Origin: Tolypothrix sp. PCC 7910
Lineage (GTDB): Bacteria; Cyanobacteriota; Cyanobacteriia; Cyanobacteriales; Nostocaceae
DNA: 64,000 bases
Direction: 5' to 3'
Assembly (NCBI RefSeq): GCF_011769525.1
Contig: NZ_CP050440.1
Span: 8,170,001-8,234,000 of the forward strand
The position numbers and the translations under genes were made by a program. Positions 54,680 to 63,140 of the stretch are shown here, in pieces (the first letter of the stretch is position 1; each line of letters starts with the position of its first letter). Under the pieces are notes generated by a model that saw only the letters and a program-made list of their open reading frames with translations, was not told the origin of the DNA and ran no database searches.

Positions 54680-55600
54680 GTGAGGATAATGCCGCCAGAA
54701 AAGGTTTTAACGATTGATTTTGCTCAAAAAGATGCCTGTTTAGCAATTCTACCGCGATCGCCACTGCTTTCTAGCTACGATGCCCAGTGGAATGGGATTC
54801 GCTTGGAACATCATCGACAGCCTGGCTATGAAACGCCAGAACACTATTTTGAACAGCATATTATTCTTATTAGCCTAGACCGAAATGGCAACAAAGTTGA
54901 GCGCATATTTGATGGCAAGCTTCAGGCTGAACGGATCAACTATGGTGATGTTGTTATAATTCCAGCAAATACCAATCACTTATCAAGGTGGAAAACGGAA
55001 GGGGAATTTTTAGTTATTAGTCTTGAACCTGTTTTATTCACTCGTGCAGCTTTCGATGCTGTAGATTTACAGGGCTTCGAGATTGTACCCCACTTTGCTG
55101 CGCCTAATCCGATGATTCAACAGATAGGACTGGCACTGCAATCAGAATTAGCATCAGGTGGATTGGGTACTCGTGTTTATATCGAATCTTTAACAACTAC
55201 ACTCTGTATTCATCTACTTAAGCATTTTTCTGTATCAACTAATATAGTTTCTGAAGATGTCAAAGAAAGAGGACTGTCACGGTTAAAGTTACGACAAGCT
55301 GTGACATATATTCAAGAGCATTTGGAGCAAGATTTGACTTTAGCTGAAATTGCTGAAGTTACAGGTATGAGTATGTACCATTTTTCGCGGCTATTTAAAC
55401 AATCAACAGGGTATGCGCCGCATCAATATGTTTTAAATTGTAGAATTGAAAGGGCTAAAAAGTTATTAACTCGTACTGAACAAACTATAGACCAAATTTG
55501 CCAGCAAGTAGGTTTTCAAAGTCAGAGTCATTTTACATACGTCTTTCGTAAATCACTAGGGACAACGCCTAAAGTTTATCGAGAAAAGGTCAGAATATAG
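54680..55600 (+). CDS. AraC-family transcriptional regulator
   Basis: A 306-aa regulator. The C-terminal ~105 residues carry two helix-turn-helix motifs of the AraC/XylS type: LTLAEIAEVTGMSMYHFSRLFKQSTGYAPHQYVLNCRIERAKKLL and IDQICQQVGFQSQSHFTYVFRKSLGTTPKVYR. The N-terminal ~170 residues are a cupin-like sensory domain (EHYFEQHIILISLDRNGNKVE ... GDVVIIPANTNHLSRW). The aldo/keto reductase gene follows 133 bp later on the same strand and is a plausible target, as in many bacteria. The inducer is not known. Confidence 0.92.
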   Translation: MRIMPPEKVLTIDFAQKDACLAILPRSPLLSSYDAQWNGIRLEHHRQPGYETPEHYFEQHIILISLDRNGNKVERIFDGKLQAERINYGDVVIIPANTNHLSRWKTEGEFLVISLEPVLFTRAAFDAVDLQGFEIVPHFAAPNPMIQQIGLALQSELASGGLGTRVYIESLTTTLCIHLLKHFSVSTNIVSEDVKERGLSRLKLRQAVTYIQEHLEQDLTLAEIAEVTGMSMYHFSRLFKQSTGYAPHQYVLNCRIERAKKLLTRTEQTIDQICQQVGFQSQSHFTYVFRKSLGTTPKVYREKVRI

Positions 55601-55733
55601 GATTTACAAATCAATTAGAGTAGAAAATTTCTACTCTAATTGGATGTGTTTGTGTAGAAATGCTTGGTGATTACAAAATTATTTTGGCAACACCAAAAGC
55701 GCAAAACCACAAGTAAATTTCATGGAGATGGTG

Positions 55734-56786
55734 ATGAGATACAAACTTTTAGGTAAAAGTGGGTTGAGAGTCTCGGAACTTTGCTTAGGCACCATGACTT
55801 TTGGTGAAGATTGGGGGTGGGGTGCTTCTAAAGATGAAAGCCATCAGATTTTTGATACCTTTGTAGAAGCAGGAGGAAATTTCATCGACACTGCCAACGG
55901 TTACACAGATGGTAGTAGTGAGAAAATTGTTGGTGAGTTAATAGCTAAAGATAGAGAACGTTTTGTAGTTGCAACTAAATACTCGTTTCCGTTGCAGATG
56001 AACGAGAATCAGAAAAATCCTAACGGTAGCGGTAATCATCGCAAGAATTTAGTTCAATCTTTAGAAGGGAGTTTGAAGCGGCTCAATACTGACTACATTG
56101 ATTTATTTTGGTTGCACGCTTGGGATTTTACAACACCGATAGAAGAAATTTTGCGATCGCTCGATGATGTTGTCCGTCAAGGTAAAGTACTCTACATCGG
56201 CATCTCTAACGCCCCAGCTTGGATTATCTCCCAAGCCAACACCATCGCCCAATATCAAGGATGGACGCAGTTTGTCGCCTTGCAAGTGGAATATAGCTTA
56301 ATTCAGCGCACGCCAGAACGAGATTTACTACCAATGGCAAAAGCTTTGGATTTAGCGGTAACACCTTGGTCACCTTTAGGTGGTGGAGTCCTTACAGGGA
56401 AGTATAACAAACCCGCCCAACCAGGTGATGAACAAGGACGATTAACCAATGCGGCATTAGGAAGTATTTCTGAACGTAATTTAGCGATCGCAGATGTTGT
56501 GAGTCAAGTTGCTGAAGAAATTGGGCAAACGCCATCCCAAGTTGCACTAGCTTGGTTACACGCCCAAACTGGTGTCATTATTCCGATTATTGGCGCACGC
56601 AAGCTAAGTCAATTTCAAGATAACTTAGCTGCTTTGGATGTTACCCTCTCACCAGCGCATCTACAACGCCTCAATGAAGTCAGCCAAATTGAACTAGGTT
56701 ATCCTCACGAATTTTTACAGAGCGATCTGATCCGCGATCGCCTTTTTGGTGGCACATTCAATACAATAGACAACAATCGCCTCTGA
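55734..56786 (+). CDS. Aldo/keto reductase
   Basis: A 350-aa NAD(P)H-dependent oxidoreductase with the (beta/alpha)8 AKR fold. The catalytic tetrad regions are visible: FIDTANGYTDGSSE (Asp and Tyr), FVVATKYSF (Lys) and LFWLHAWD (His). The NADPH-binding segment VTPWSPLGGGVLTGKY and the C-terminal VIIPIIGARKLSQFQDNLAALDVTLS are present. ATG 55734 is chosen because a GGAG site lies 6 bp before it; an in-frame ATG at 55722 would overlap that site. Substrate unknown; likely an aldehyde or ketone detoxified under control of the AraC regulator encoded just upstream. Confidence 0.93.
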   Translation: MRYKLLGKSGLRVSELCLGTMTFGEDWGWGASKDESHQIFDTFVEAGGNFIDTANGYTDGSSEKIVGELIAKDRERFVVATKYSFPLQMNENQKNPNGSGNHRKNLVQSLEGSLKRLNTDYIDLFWLHAWDFTTPIEEILRSLDDVVRQGKVLYIGISNAPAWIISQANTIAQYQGWTQFVALQVEYSLIQRTPERDLLPMAKALDLAVTPWSPLGGGVLTGKYNKPAQPGDEQGRLTNAALGSISERNLAIADVVSQVAEEIGQTPSQVALAWLHAQTGVIIPIIGARKLSQFQDNLAALDVTLSPAHLQRLNEVSQIELGYPHEFLQSDLIRDRLFGGTFNTIDNNRL

Positions 56787-56923
56787 AGGAGCTAATTGCA
56801 AATTTTTGTCTATAAATAAAGAAAATAATTCATTATCAGCTGAATTCCATCTGTCTCAAGGAAGTTTCGCATTATGAAGTCCTATTTGTAGACTGATGAT
56901 GTTGAACCAAGCAGATAACACCC

Positions 56924-57493
56924 ATGAGCGACAATAAAATTGCTTCTCGTCTTTATCCCACTCGCATTGATATTCCTGCTGAAGCCAGAGAAAAAATCGT
57001 GGTACTTCTCAATCAAACTTTGGCAGCATCTTTGGATCTCAAAACCCAAACAAAGCAAGCGCATTGGAACGTTAAAGGAACTGACTTTTATCAGTTGCAT
57101 GAATTATTTGATGAAATTGCAGGGGAATTAGAAGAATATATTGATATGTTTGCCGAACGTATCACCGCCTTAGGTGGCTACGCCCTTGGTACTGCGCGCG
57201 CCGCCGCTAGCAATTCCATTTTGCCAGAATATCCTTTCGATATTTTAGATGGTAAAGACCACGTAACCGCTTTAGCAGACCGCTTTGCACCTTATGCTAA
57301 ACACCTACGGGCAGCTATTAACCAAACCGATGATTTAGGTGACCTAGATACCGCTGACCTTTACACCGAAGTCTCCCGCACCATTGACAAACGTCTGTGG
57401 TTCTTAGAAGCTCACCTACAAGTAGCAGAAATTAAAAGCGAGAATGGCGCATCTACTGTCAAAGGAACTCAACAGCCAGTTGGTGTTAGATAA
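56924..57493 (+). CDS. dps: Dps-family DNA starvation/ferroxidase protein
   Basis: A 189-aa ferritin-like protein of the Dps group, forming dodecamers that oxidise and store iron and protect DNA. The inter-subunit ferroxidase ligands are in place: His47 (KQAHWNV), His59 (YQLHELFDEI), Asp63, Asp74 and Glu78 (YIDMFAERI), matching the spacing in E. coli Dps with a shift of four. Length is normal. Cyanobacteria carry several Dps paralogues and this looks like a catalytically complete one. It is a single gene with a 137-bp upstream spacer; it probably responds to oxidative or starvation stress. Confidence 0.95.
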   Translation: MSDNKIASRLYPTRIDIPAEAREKIVVLLNQTLAASLDLKTQTKQAHWNVKGTDFYQLHELFDEIAGELEEYIDMFAERITALGGYALGTARAAASNSILPEYPFDILDGKDHVTALADRFAPYAKHLRAAINQTDDLGDLDTADLYTEVSRTIDKRLWFLEAHLQVAEIKSENGASTVKGTQQPVGVR

Positions 57494-58058
57494 TTGCCGA
57501 AATCATCTTGAGTAAAAAGTAGAATTCGACCTATTGAGCCATCAAATTGGTCTACAGCCCCAAATTGTGGCATGGAAACAAAATCCATATTTATTTCTCA
57601 GATAATGCAACGAGAAATAATCCCTTCTTAATTGAATAGCTCTGCTAATTGAGTAGTAACTTTTTGGTAAGTACGCCACTTTTAAGTGCGTACTTTTCAT
57701 TTTATAGGTACATACTTTATGATTTAAATAGTTGAAAAACAGGTTTTAGATTATGTGTGTTTGAAGAGTTATATTGTTGCATAGGCTGGTAATTAGTAAG
57801 TGGTAATTGGTAATAGAGAAAAACCAATGTTTATATCATCAGCAATTTGCAGAATTTGATATCACAAATAATTATTTTTTCAATAAATTCAAGAATCACA
57901 AAAACAATCATAAGCAAATTTTGGATATTTAAATTGCTGATAGCTTAAGCTTGTAACTCTTATAGAGTGAGCATCTTGCTTTTCTATTTATGCAGCTTAA
58001 AAATTCAGCATTAGCCTAATATTCAATTTTAAGAAGCAACGAACTCTGAGGTAAATCT
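57494..58058. other. 565-bp intergenic region between dps and the pirin gene
   Basis: No gene. A hairpin at 57669-57695 (AAGTACG-C-CACTT-TT-AAGTG-CGTACTT, one bulged C) followed by TTCATTTT may terminate dps transcription. A GGTAATT-type heptamer STRR occupies about 57789-57812. The rest is AT-rich. Confidence 0.55.
57669..57703 (+). terminator. Terminator-like hairpin downstream of dps
   Basis: Twelve-bp stem with a single bulge and a 2-nt loop (57669-57695), followed by TTCATTTT. It lies 176 bp after the dps stop, further than usual. Confidence 0.5.
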
Positions 58059-58775
58059 ATGTCTCAAAATACTAAAACTCTCCTAGTTCATGACAGCAAT
58101 TCACGCGGTCATAGTAGAATTAATTGGCTCGACAGCTACCACACATTTTCCTTTGGTAGTTTTTACAATCCAAACCAAATGGGATTTCGCTCTCTGCGAG
58201 TGATCAATGATGATACCGTAATTGGTGGCGCTGGGTTTGGTACCCACGGTCATCGAGATATGGAAATCCTTACTTATGTTTTGTCTGGTGCGCTGGAGCA
58301 TAAAGATAGCTTAGGTACAGGTTCGGTAATTCTTCCCGGTGACGCACAAATTATGAGCGCTGGTACCGGAATCACCCACAGCGAATATAATCATTCCAAA
58401 ACTGAACCAGTCCACTTTTTGCAAATTTGGATTTTGCCTAACAAGCAAGGACTATCTCCTAGGTATGATCAAAAAGCATTTTCTGTGGAAGAGAAACGGG
58501 GACAACTACGCTTGATTGCTGCGAAAGATGGGCGAGATGGCGCTGTAACAATTCACCAAGATGTGGATATATACGCATCTGTGCTAGAAAACGGTGATGT
58601 TGTTAATTATCATGTGAACAGCGATCGCTATGCCTGGTTACACGTAGCTCAAGGTTTCGCCACCCTCAATGGTAAGGAACTCAAAGCTGGCGATGGTGTA
58701 CAAATCAGTGGCGAAGAAACACTCGAAATCAGCACCAATTCCAGTGGAGAAGTTTTACTTTTCGATTTGGGCTAA
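58059..58775 (+). CDS. Pirin family protein (bicupin, YhaK-like)
   Basis: A 238-aa double-cupin protein. The N-terminal metal site is intact: His63 and His65 (GTHGHRDMEILTY), His107 and Glu109 (GTGITHSEYN), as in human pirin and E. coli YhaK, members of which can act as quercetin 2,3-dioxygenases. The segments HTFSFGSFYNPNQMGFRSLRVINDD and EPVHFLQIWILPNKQGLSPRYDQK are hallmark pirin sequences. It is a single gene, followed 90 bp later by a strong terminator hairpin. The in vivo substrate is unknown. Confidence 0.95.
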   Translation: MSQNTKTLLVHDSNSRGHSRINWLDSYHTFSFGSFYNPNQMGFRSLRVINDDTVIGGAGFGTHGHRDMEILTYVLSGALEHKDSLGTGSVILPGDAQIMSAGTGITHSEYNHSKTEPVHFLQIWILPNKQGLSPRYDQKAFSVEEKRGQLRLIAAKDGRDGAVTIHQDVDIYASVLENGDVVNYHVNSDRYAWLHVAQGFATLNGKELKAGDGVQISGEETLEISTNSSGEVLLFDLG

Positions 58776-58862
58776 TCGTCAGGGCCTAGAGTGTGTGGTT
58801 GATTAGATGATCATCTAGCTTGCCATATTGAGTGTTTCCACCGTCTGCAAGACCCTATAATG

Positions 58863-58896
58863 AATGGCTCTGTCAATCAATCACAGAGCCATTTTT
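58863..58896 (+). terminator. Rho-independent terminator of the pirin gene
   Basis: Perfect 10-bp stem AATGGCTCTG (58863-58872) / CAGAGCCATT (58884-58893), 11-nt loop, followed by TTTG. Confidence 0.8.
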
Positions 58897-59052
58897 GCTT
58901 TAAAAATGAAGTTTATTGAAGCTGTCAAGAATTTTGTTCACAAATATAAAAGATTTCTTAAGACATTTATTTTATCTACCTGCGGTAAGAAGTAGGAAAT
59001 GCATAAATTTTGCACAGTAAAGTAAAGATAGATCAATCTGCATATCACAAAA

Positions 59053-59289
59053 ATGAATTATTTAACAGATAGACATAAATTTTTACAGAAAGAAAAGCAA
59101 TTGCTACATACAGAATTAGTTAAATACGGCATAGACTATGATATAGCTGCTAAAGCCGCCCAGATATTAGCCGAGAAAAAACCAGACGAAGTTTTAACTG
59201 AGGAAGAGATTCAGCTTACCAAAGAAGTATGTGAAGTGTGGTTACAACAGCGCAACCGCTTGGCTTCAATTTCCAAAGTAATCAATTAA
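59053..59289 (+). CDS. Small protein, function unknown
   Basis: A 78-aa soluble, highly charged helical protein: RHKFLQKEKQLLHTELVKYGIDYDIAAKAAQILAEKKPDEVLTEEEIQLTKEVCEVWLQQRNRL. No signal or membrane segment. I recognise no family. A single gene preceded by an AT-rich region without a clear ribosome-binding site. Convergent with the DUF202 gene, separated by heptamer repeats. Coding status rests on size, composition and placement. Confidence 0.5.
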   Translation: MNYLTDRHKFLQKEKQLLHTELVKYGIDYDIAAKAAQILAEKKPDEVLTEEEIQLTKEVCEVWLQQRNRLASISKVIN

Positions 59290-59373
59290 ATTGGGATTTG
59301 TAATTTGGTAATTGGTAATTGGTAATTGCTTTTTCTTTGCTTATCCCCTTATCTCCCTCATCCCCAACCCCAA

Positions 59374-59832
59374 CTACTCAGGTATCACTGGACTAATAGG
59401 ACTCAAGGGTGCAGTAAAGACATAATAGATGACTCCAGAACCGAGGATCATAATAGCAAGACTAAAGAGGATTACCCAGCGATCTGTCGGTTCGTAAGTA
59501 TCTTCTTCAATATCGCGACGAACTGCAAAATAATGTCCTGTGGAAAGCCACACCGTAATTAAACCCACCAAGGAGAATACTAAACCTAACTTCCAGCCTG
59601 TTCCTGGATGAGGTAGCAAAGGAACTTGAAAGGCGCGTAAACGGACGATGACAACACCAAAACCTAAAAGTGCGATCGCAGTTCGCATCCAGGCTAGGTA
59701 GGTGCGTTCATTAGCCAGGTGATCCCGTATGCGTGACGGATTTAATCTTCCCGGTTTTTTCTTCTCTTCTACCTTTTGATTATTATTTGATTCGCTATTG
59801 TTGAACTTTAATTGCATCAATAACGCCCTCAT
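59374..59832 (-). CDS. DUF202 (YidH-like) membrane protein
   Basis: About 152 aa. After a variable polar N-terminus comes the DUF202 signature RDHLANERTYLAWMRTAIALLGFGVVIVRLRAF (~residues 36-70), then two more membrane helices (LGLVFSLVGLITVWLSTGHYFAVRRDIEE and WVILFSLAIMILGSGVIYYVF). The start is uncertain: ATG at 59832 or 59817, or a TTG at 59838. DUF202/YidH proteins are small membrane proteins of unknown function, common in bacteria and in the VTC complex of fungi. Confidence 0.85.
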   Translation of the reverse strand: MRALLMQLKFNNSESNNNQKVEEKKKPGRLNPSRIRDHLANERTYLAWMRTAIALLGFGVVIVRLRAFQVPLLPHPGTGWKLGLVFSLVGLITVWLSTGHYFAVRRDIEEDTYEPTDRWVILFSLAIMILGSGVIYYVFTAPLSPISPVIPE

Positions 59833-59838
59833 CCCCAA

Positions 59839-60290
59839 GAGAAATATTTTTCTAAAAATGCCAAAATCATCGCAAATTTCTTATCAGGTAATTTGCAATC
59901 TGTGTGCTAATAGCACTCCTAAAATATTTTTGATGGCTTTAGCATTTATCTTAATGTTATTTTAAAGCCCAAGCCTAAATAAAACAAGCCTAATTCATTT
60001 TATACCTCAATAAATCAGCCAAAATTAGAGAGCGCTTCTTATCTATCTTCTCTGTTTTTGGCTGGAAATCTATATTGTAGTAAGTAATTGCTAGTAATAG
60101 GCGATCGCCTGCTCTCATCTCAATAGTGCTTACTAGTAGGCACATCATTAATGTGTGTATTTATCTATGCATACAGCACATTAGTAATAAAATACTTAAC
60201 TTATTTACATTAGACTAATTTACTATAAAAAATATTCATTAAATTATATTAAAAATCAGCTATAAAATTGGATTTCATTAAAATATCAAT
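59839..60290. other. 452-bp intergenic region, nothing recognised
   Basis: AT-rich sequence between two minus-strand genes. I see no reading frame, hairpin terminator or repeat that stands out apart from one GGCGATCGCC (HIP1-like) site near 60102. Confidence 0.45.
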
Positions 60291-61370
60291 TTAAACATCA
60301 TTTTTTAGGTTTAAGCAAGCTTTCAAAACTTCTTCATTCATGAAGTAGTGATCGTGAGTTTTGCCACTCATCTGTTTTATTAGGGAGAAAGGAATTTTAA
60401 TTTCTCTATGGGATATCTTGGCAACATCACAACCGTCAGCAACTGGTGTTTTTGTACAAAGCCAATCTTGATGGGAATAAAAGTCAATCCATGTTTCTAT
60501 TTGTTGGTTGTTGAAACACTTTTTAATTTCTGCTGCAATTTGTTTAGATTTGATAGAAAAAATTTTCAGAGAACCTCCCAGAGAAATATAGCGAACTCGA
60601 CATTTTTGTTGATAATCTGCAAGCACATCAGTTGCTATAACATTTCCAAAACTATGAGCTAATATAGTTATCTTCTCATAGAGACCAGACTCCAGCACAG
60701 CATTTAAGTTTTCAGTTACTTGTTTACGAATTTTTGCCTTTAAAATCTTACTTTCAGCAGTATCTTCTACATATTTTGTCGAAAAATCTGCAATGTCAGC
60801 GAGCATATTAATCGGAACAAAACTAAATAATCCACTCACAATCAGCCAAGCAGACCAATTCGTCATCTGTTTTCCAAAGGCACTAATTTGTTTTGACCAA
60901 TCTTCAGAAATAGCAAAACCTAAAATATTTGGGTCTTGTCCTAATGCTACAAGCGCAAGTGCAATAATTCCATAAAACCAAAAAATCCATAACATTAAAG
61001 ATACACCTAAGCCTATAAGCAAAGGTGGAGAATTTCTGAAAGCAAATATATCCTTACTTATAAGCCAATAGAATAACATGGATACGCCACGAAATATCTG
61101 ATTCTTTAAATTACTACTGCTTAAAGGTTGACTTATGATATCGTTCCAATAAGCGTCATAAATATCGATTTCTTTGATATTTTCTACGTCTACATATACT
61201 TTAAATTTTTTGCCAGCATATCCGGCTATTTTTTCTTCACCAGCTTCTTCTACTCTAGGAAGTTCTAATACTTCAGTCAAACCAGTAGATAAACTATCAA
61301 TAAAATAATTCCTATCTCTACCAAGATAAAATCCGTGAATGAAAATAATTGCTTCTCGTTTTGATGCCAT
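60291..61370 (-). CDS. Membrane alpha/beta-hydrolase-like protein, function unknown
   Basis: A 359-aa protein with hydrolase landmarks: an oxyanion-like REAIIFIHGFYLGRDRN at the N-terminus and a nucleophile elbow ITILAHSFGNVIATDVL with Ser240. Between them are three hydrophobic helices (~97-115, ~117-145, ~172-192), so the catalytic halves would sit on one face of the membrane with the helices inserted between. Later EWIDFYSHQDWLCTKTP-like and KTHDHYF segments may supply the Asp and His. No specific family is recognised. It is a single gene upstream of the ebo genes in order but separated from them by a 381-bp gap. Confidence 0.6.
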   Translation of the reverse strand: MASKREAIIFIHGFYLGRDRNYFIDSLSTGLTEVLELPRVEEAGEEKIAGYAGKKFKVYVDVENIKEIDIYDAYWNDIISQPLSSSNLKNQIFRGVSMLFYWLISKDIFAFRNSPPLLIGLGVSLMLWIFWFYGIIALALVALGQDPNILGFAISEDWSKQISAFGKQMTNWSAWLIVSGLFSFVPINMLADIADFSTKYVEDTAESKILKAKIRKQVTENLNAVLESGLYEKITILAHSFGNVIATDVLADYQQKCRVRYISLGGSLKIFSIKSKQIAAEIKKCFNNQQIETWIDFYSHQDWLCTKTPVADGCDVAKISHREIKIPFSLIKQMSGKTHDHYFMNEEVLKACLNLKNDV

Positions 61371-61751
61371 TAGATATGCTACCTATTACGGAATAAAACT
61401 TTATTTTTAATACTAAACTGCATGGAGATGGTGCAATATCATTGTTATACAGCTGATCCCTCTCCTGAAACATATAATCACACATCTAGGATATACTAAT
61501 GTTAAAAAAGTTCAAGCTCTTGCAGTCAATGAGAACTTATCTGAAACACTGACTGGAGAACCTGAACTGTTGAATTTCACCAAGATAAAGCGAATTGCTG
61601 TTGAATTTTTATGTTTCCACTGCTTAAGCAGGATTAGGAATCATTAATGGAGCGATAGGGAGTTAAGGGAAAAATTAATTGTTTATTGCCAGAAATTCTT
61701 GCTAAAAGTGAATATTTATTCACAGTTACATTATTCCTGTAAATATCTAAT
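61371..61751. other. 381-bp intergenic region, nothing recognised
   Basis: AT-rich sequence between the hydrolase gene start and the eboF stop. No convincing terminator or repeat was found. Confidence 0.4.
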
Positions 61752-63125
61752 TTATATTTCCAAATGCTGAAGAATTAAAGAACAAACATCTGTTGCAGGA
61801 ATTACGTCTTCATTCATGAGGTGAGTTTGATGGGTGATAAACATTGGCCCCTCGCTGAGAGAATTTGTCACACAGCCATGAGAACCGCGTACTAAAGAAG
61901 CATCCACAGGAATTACATCCATCAAGTAGCGAAAACCTAATTTTTTCTGCAACAGCTTAGAAGCAATTTTGAGTTTGGGAAATTTCAGTTTCGGATCGAG
62001 GAAAAGCTCTACAGGATCGTAACCTGGCTTGCGGTGAATATCCACAGTTGTTGCGAAATCAGGCGCTTTTGCATCGTCCAGCCAGTAGTAATAGGTAAAC
62101 CAAGCATCAGATTGTGCGATCGCAACTAACTCCCCAGAACGAGGATGATTAAGATGGTAAGCTTTTTTCCCTTCTTCATCCAATACCTGCGCTACCCCTG
62201 CAGTTGACTCCAGCAAATCGCGCACTTTGGGAATATACGCCGGATCGTTAACATATACATGAGCTATCTGATGATCGGCAACAGCAAAAGCAATGCTAGC
62301 ACCTGGATCTAGCAATTCGTGTCCTAACTCTTCTCTCACAGCAATTAAACCATGTTTCCTGAGTATACGGTTCAAATCTACTGCCTTACATACTGGCGTA
62401 ATACCATATTCTGATAGAACAATTACTTGAGTATTTCTTGCTTGATAATAATTAATTAAATCACCACAAACAGCATCAATTTCTTGTAAATCTTTTTGGA
62501 TTTGCTGTTTATCTTGACCGAATTTTTGTAAACAATAATCTAAATGGGGCAAATATATTAATGTTAATGTTGGGCTATAGCGTTCCTCAATCCACTTAGC
62601 GGAATTAGCAATCCATTGACTAGAAATAATTGAAGTATTTGGCCCCCAAAAATTAAACAGAGGAAACTGACCTAAATCTGATTGAATTTCTCCACGGATA
62701 TCGGCAGGATATGTATAAATATCAGGTAACTTTCTGCCATCTGCGGGATACATTGGGCGCGGAGTAATCGCATAATCTACAGCAGAATACATATTGTACC
62801 ACCAAAAAAGGTTGGCACAAGTAAAATCGGGGTCAATAGATTTAGCAATTTCCCAAATTTTCGGAGACTGTACTAATTTATTAGACTGTCGCCAAAATTT
62901 AATTTCACAATCATCGCGGAAATACCAACCATTAGCAACAATGCCATGTTCATCAGGTAATTTTCCTGTTAAATAAGTAGCTTGAACAGAGCAAGTTACA
63001 GCAGGTAATACTGGCATAATTGGTACTACTTGACCTTTAGCAGCCCAAGCAGATAAAAATGGCGTTTTTTCTCCTAGTAAACTAGGTGTTAAGCCGACAA
63101 CATTGAGAACAACTGTTTTCTGCAT
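61752..63125 (-). CDS. eboF: EboF-like alkaline phosphatase family protein (nucleotide pyrophosphatase/phosphodiesterase type)
   Basis: A 457-aa member of the NPP branch of the alkaline phosphatase superfamily. The nucleophile is probably Thr44 in PVLPAVTCSVQATYLTG, with DEHGIVANGWYFRDDCEI next, VIVLSEYGITPV as a metal site and LVRGSHGCVTN near the end. No signal peptide. It follows the EboE gene by 15 bp on the same strand. In cyanobacteria and algae, ebo clusters (eboA-F) encode a pathway that moves a precursor metabolite, for instance to the periplasm in scytonemin biosynthesis; a phosphodiesterase-like protein is its last member. The exact substrate is not known. Confidence 0.85.
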   Translation of the reverse strand: MQKTVVLNVVGLTPSLLGEKTPFLSAWAAKGQVVPIMPVLPAVTCSVQATYLTGKLPDEHGIVANGWYFRDDCEIKFWRQSNKLVQSPKIWEIAKSIDPDFTCANLFWWYNMYSAVDYAITPRPMYPADGRKLPDIYTYPADIRGEIQSDLGQFPLFNFWGPNTSIISSQWIANSAKWIEERYSPTLTLIYLPHLDYCLQKFGQDKQQIQKDLQEIDAVCGDLINYYQARNTQVIVLSEYGITPVCKAVDLNRILRKHGLIAVREELGHELLDPGASIAFAVADHQIAHVYVNDPAYIPKVRDLLESTAGVAQVLDEEGKKAYHLNHPRSGELVAIAQSDAWFTYYYWLDDAKAPDFATTVDIHRKPGYDPVELFLDPKLKFPKLKIASKLLQKKLGFRYLMDVIPVDASLVRGSHGCVTNSLSEGPMFITHQTHLMNEDVIPATDVCSLILQHLEI

Positions 63126-63140
63126 AAATATAATATCCTC

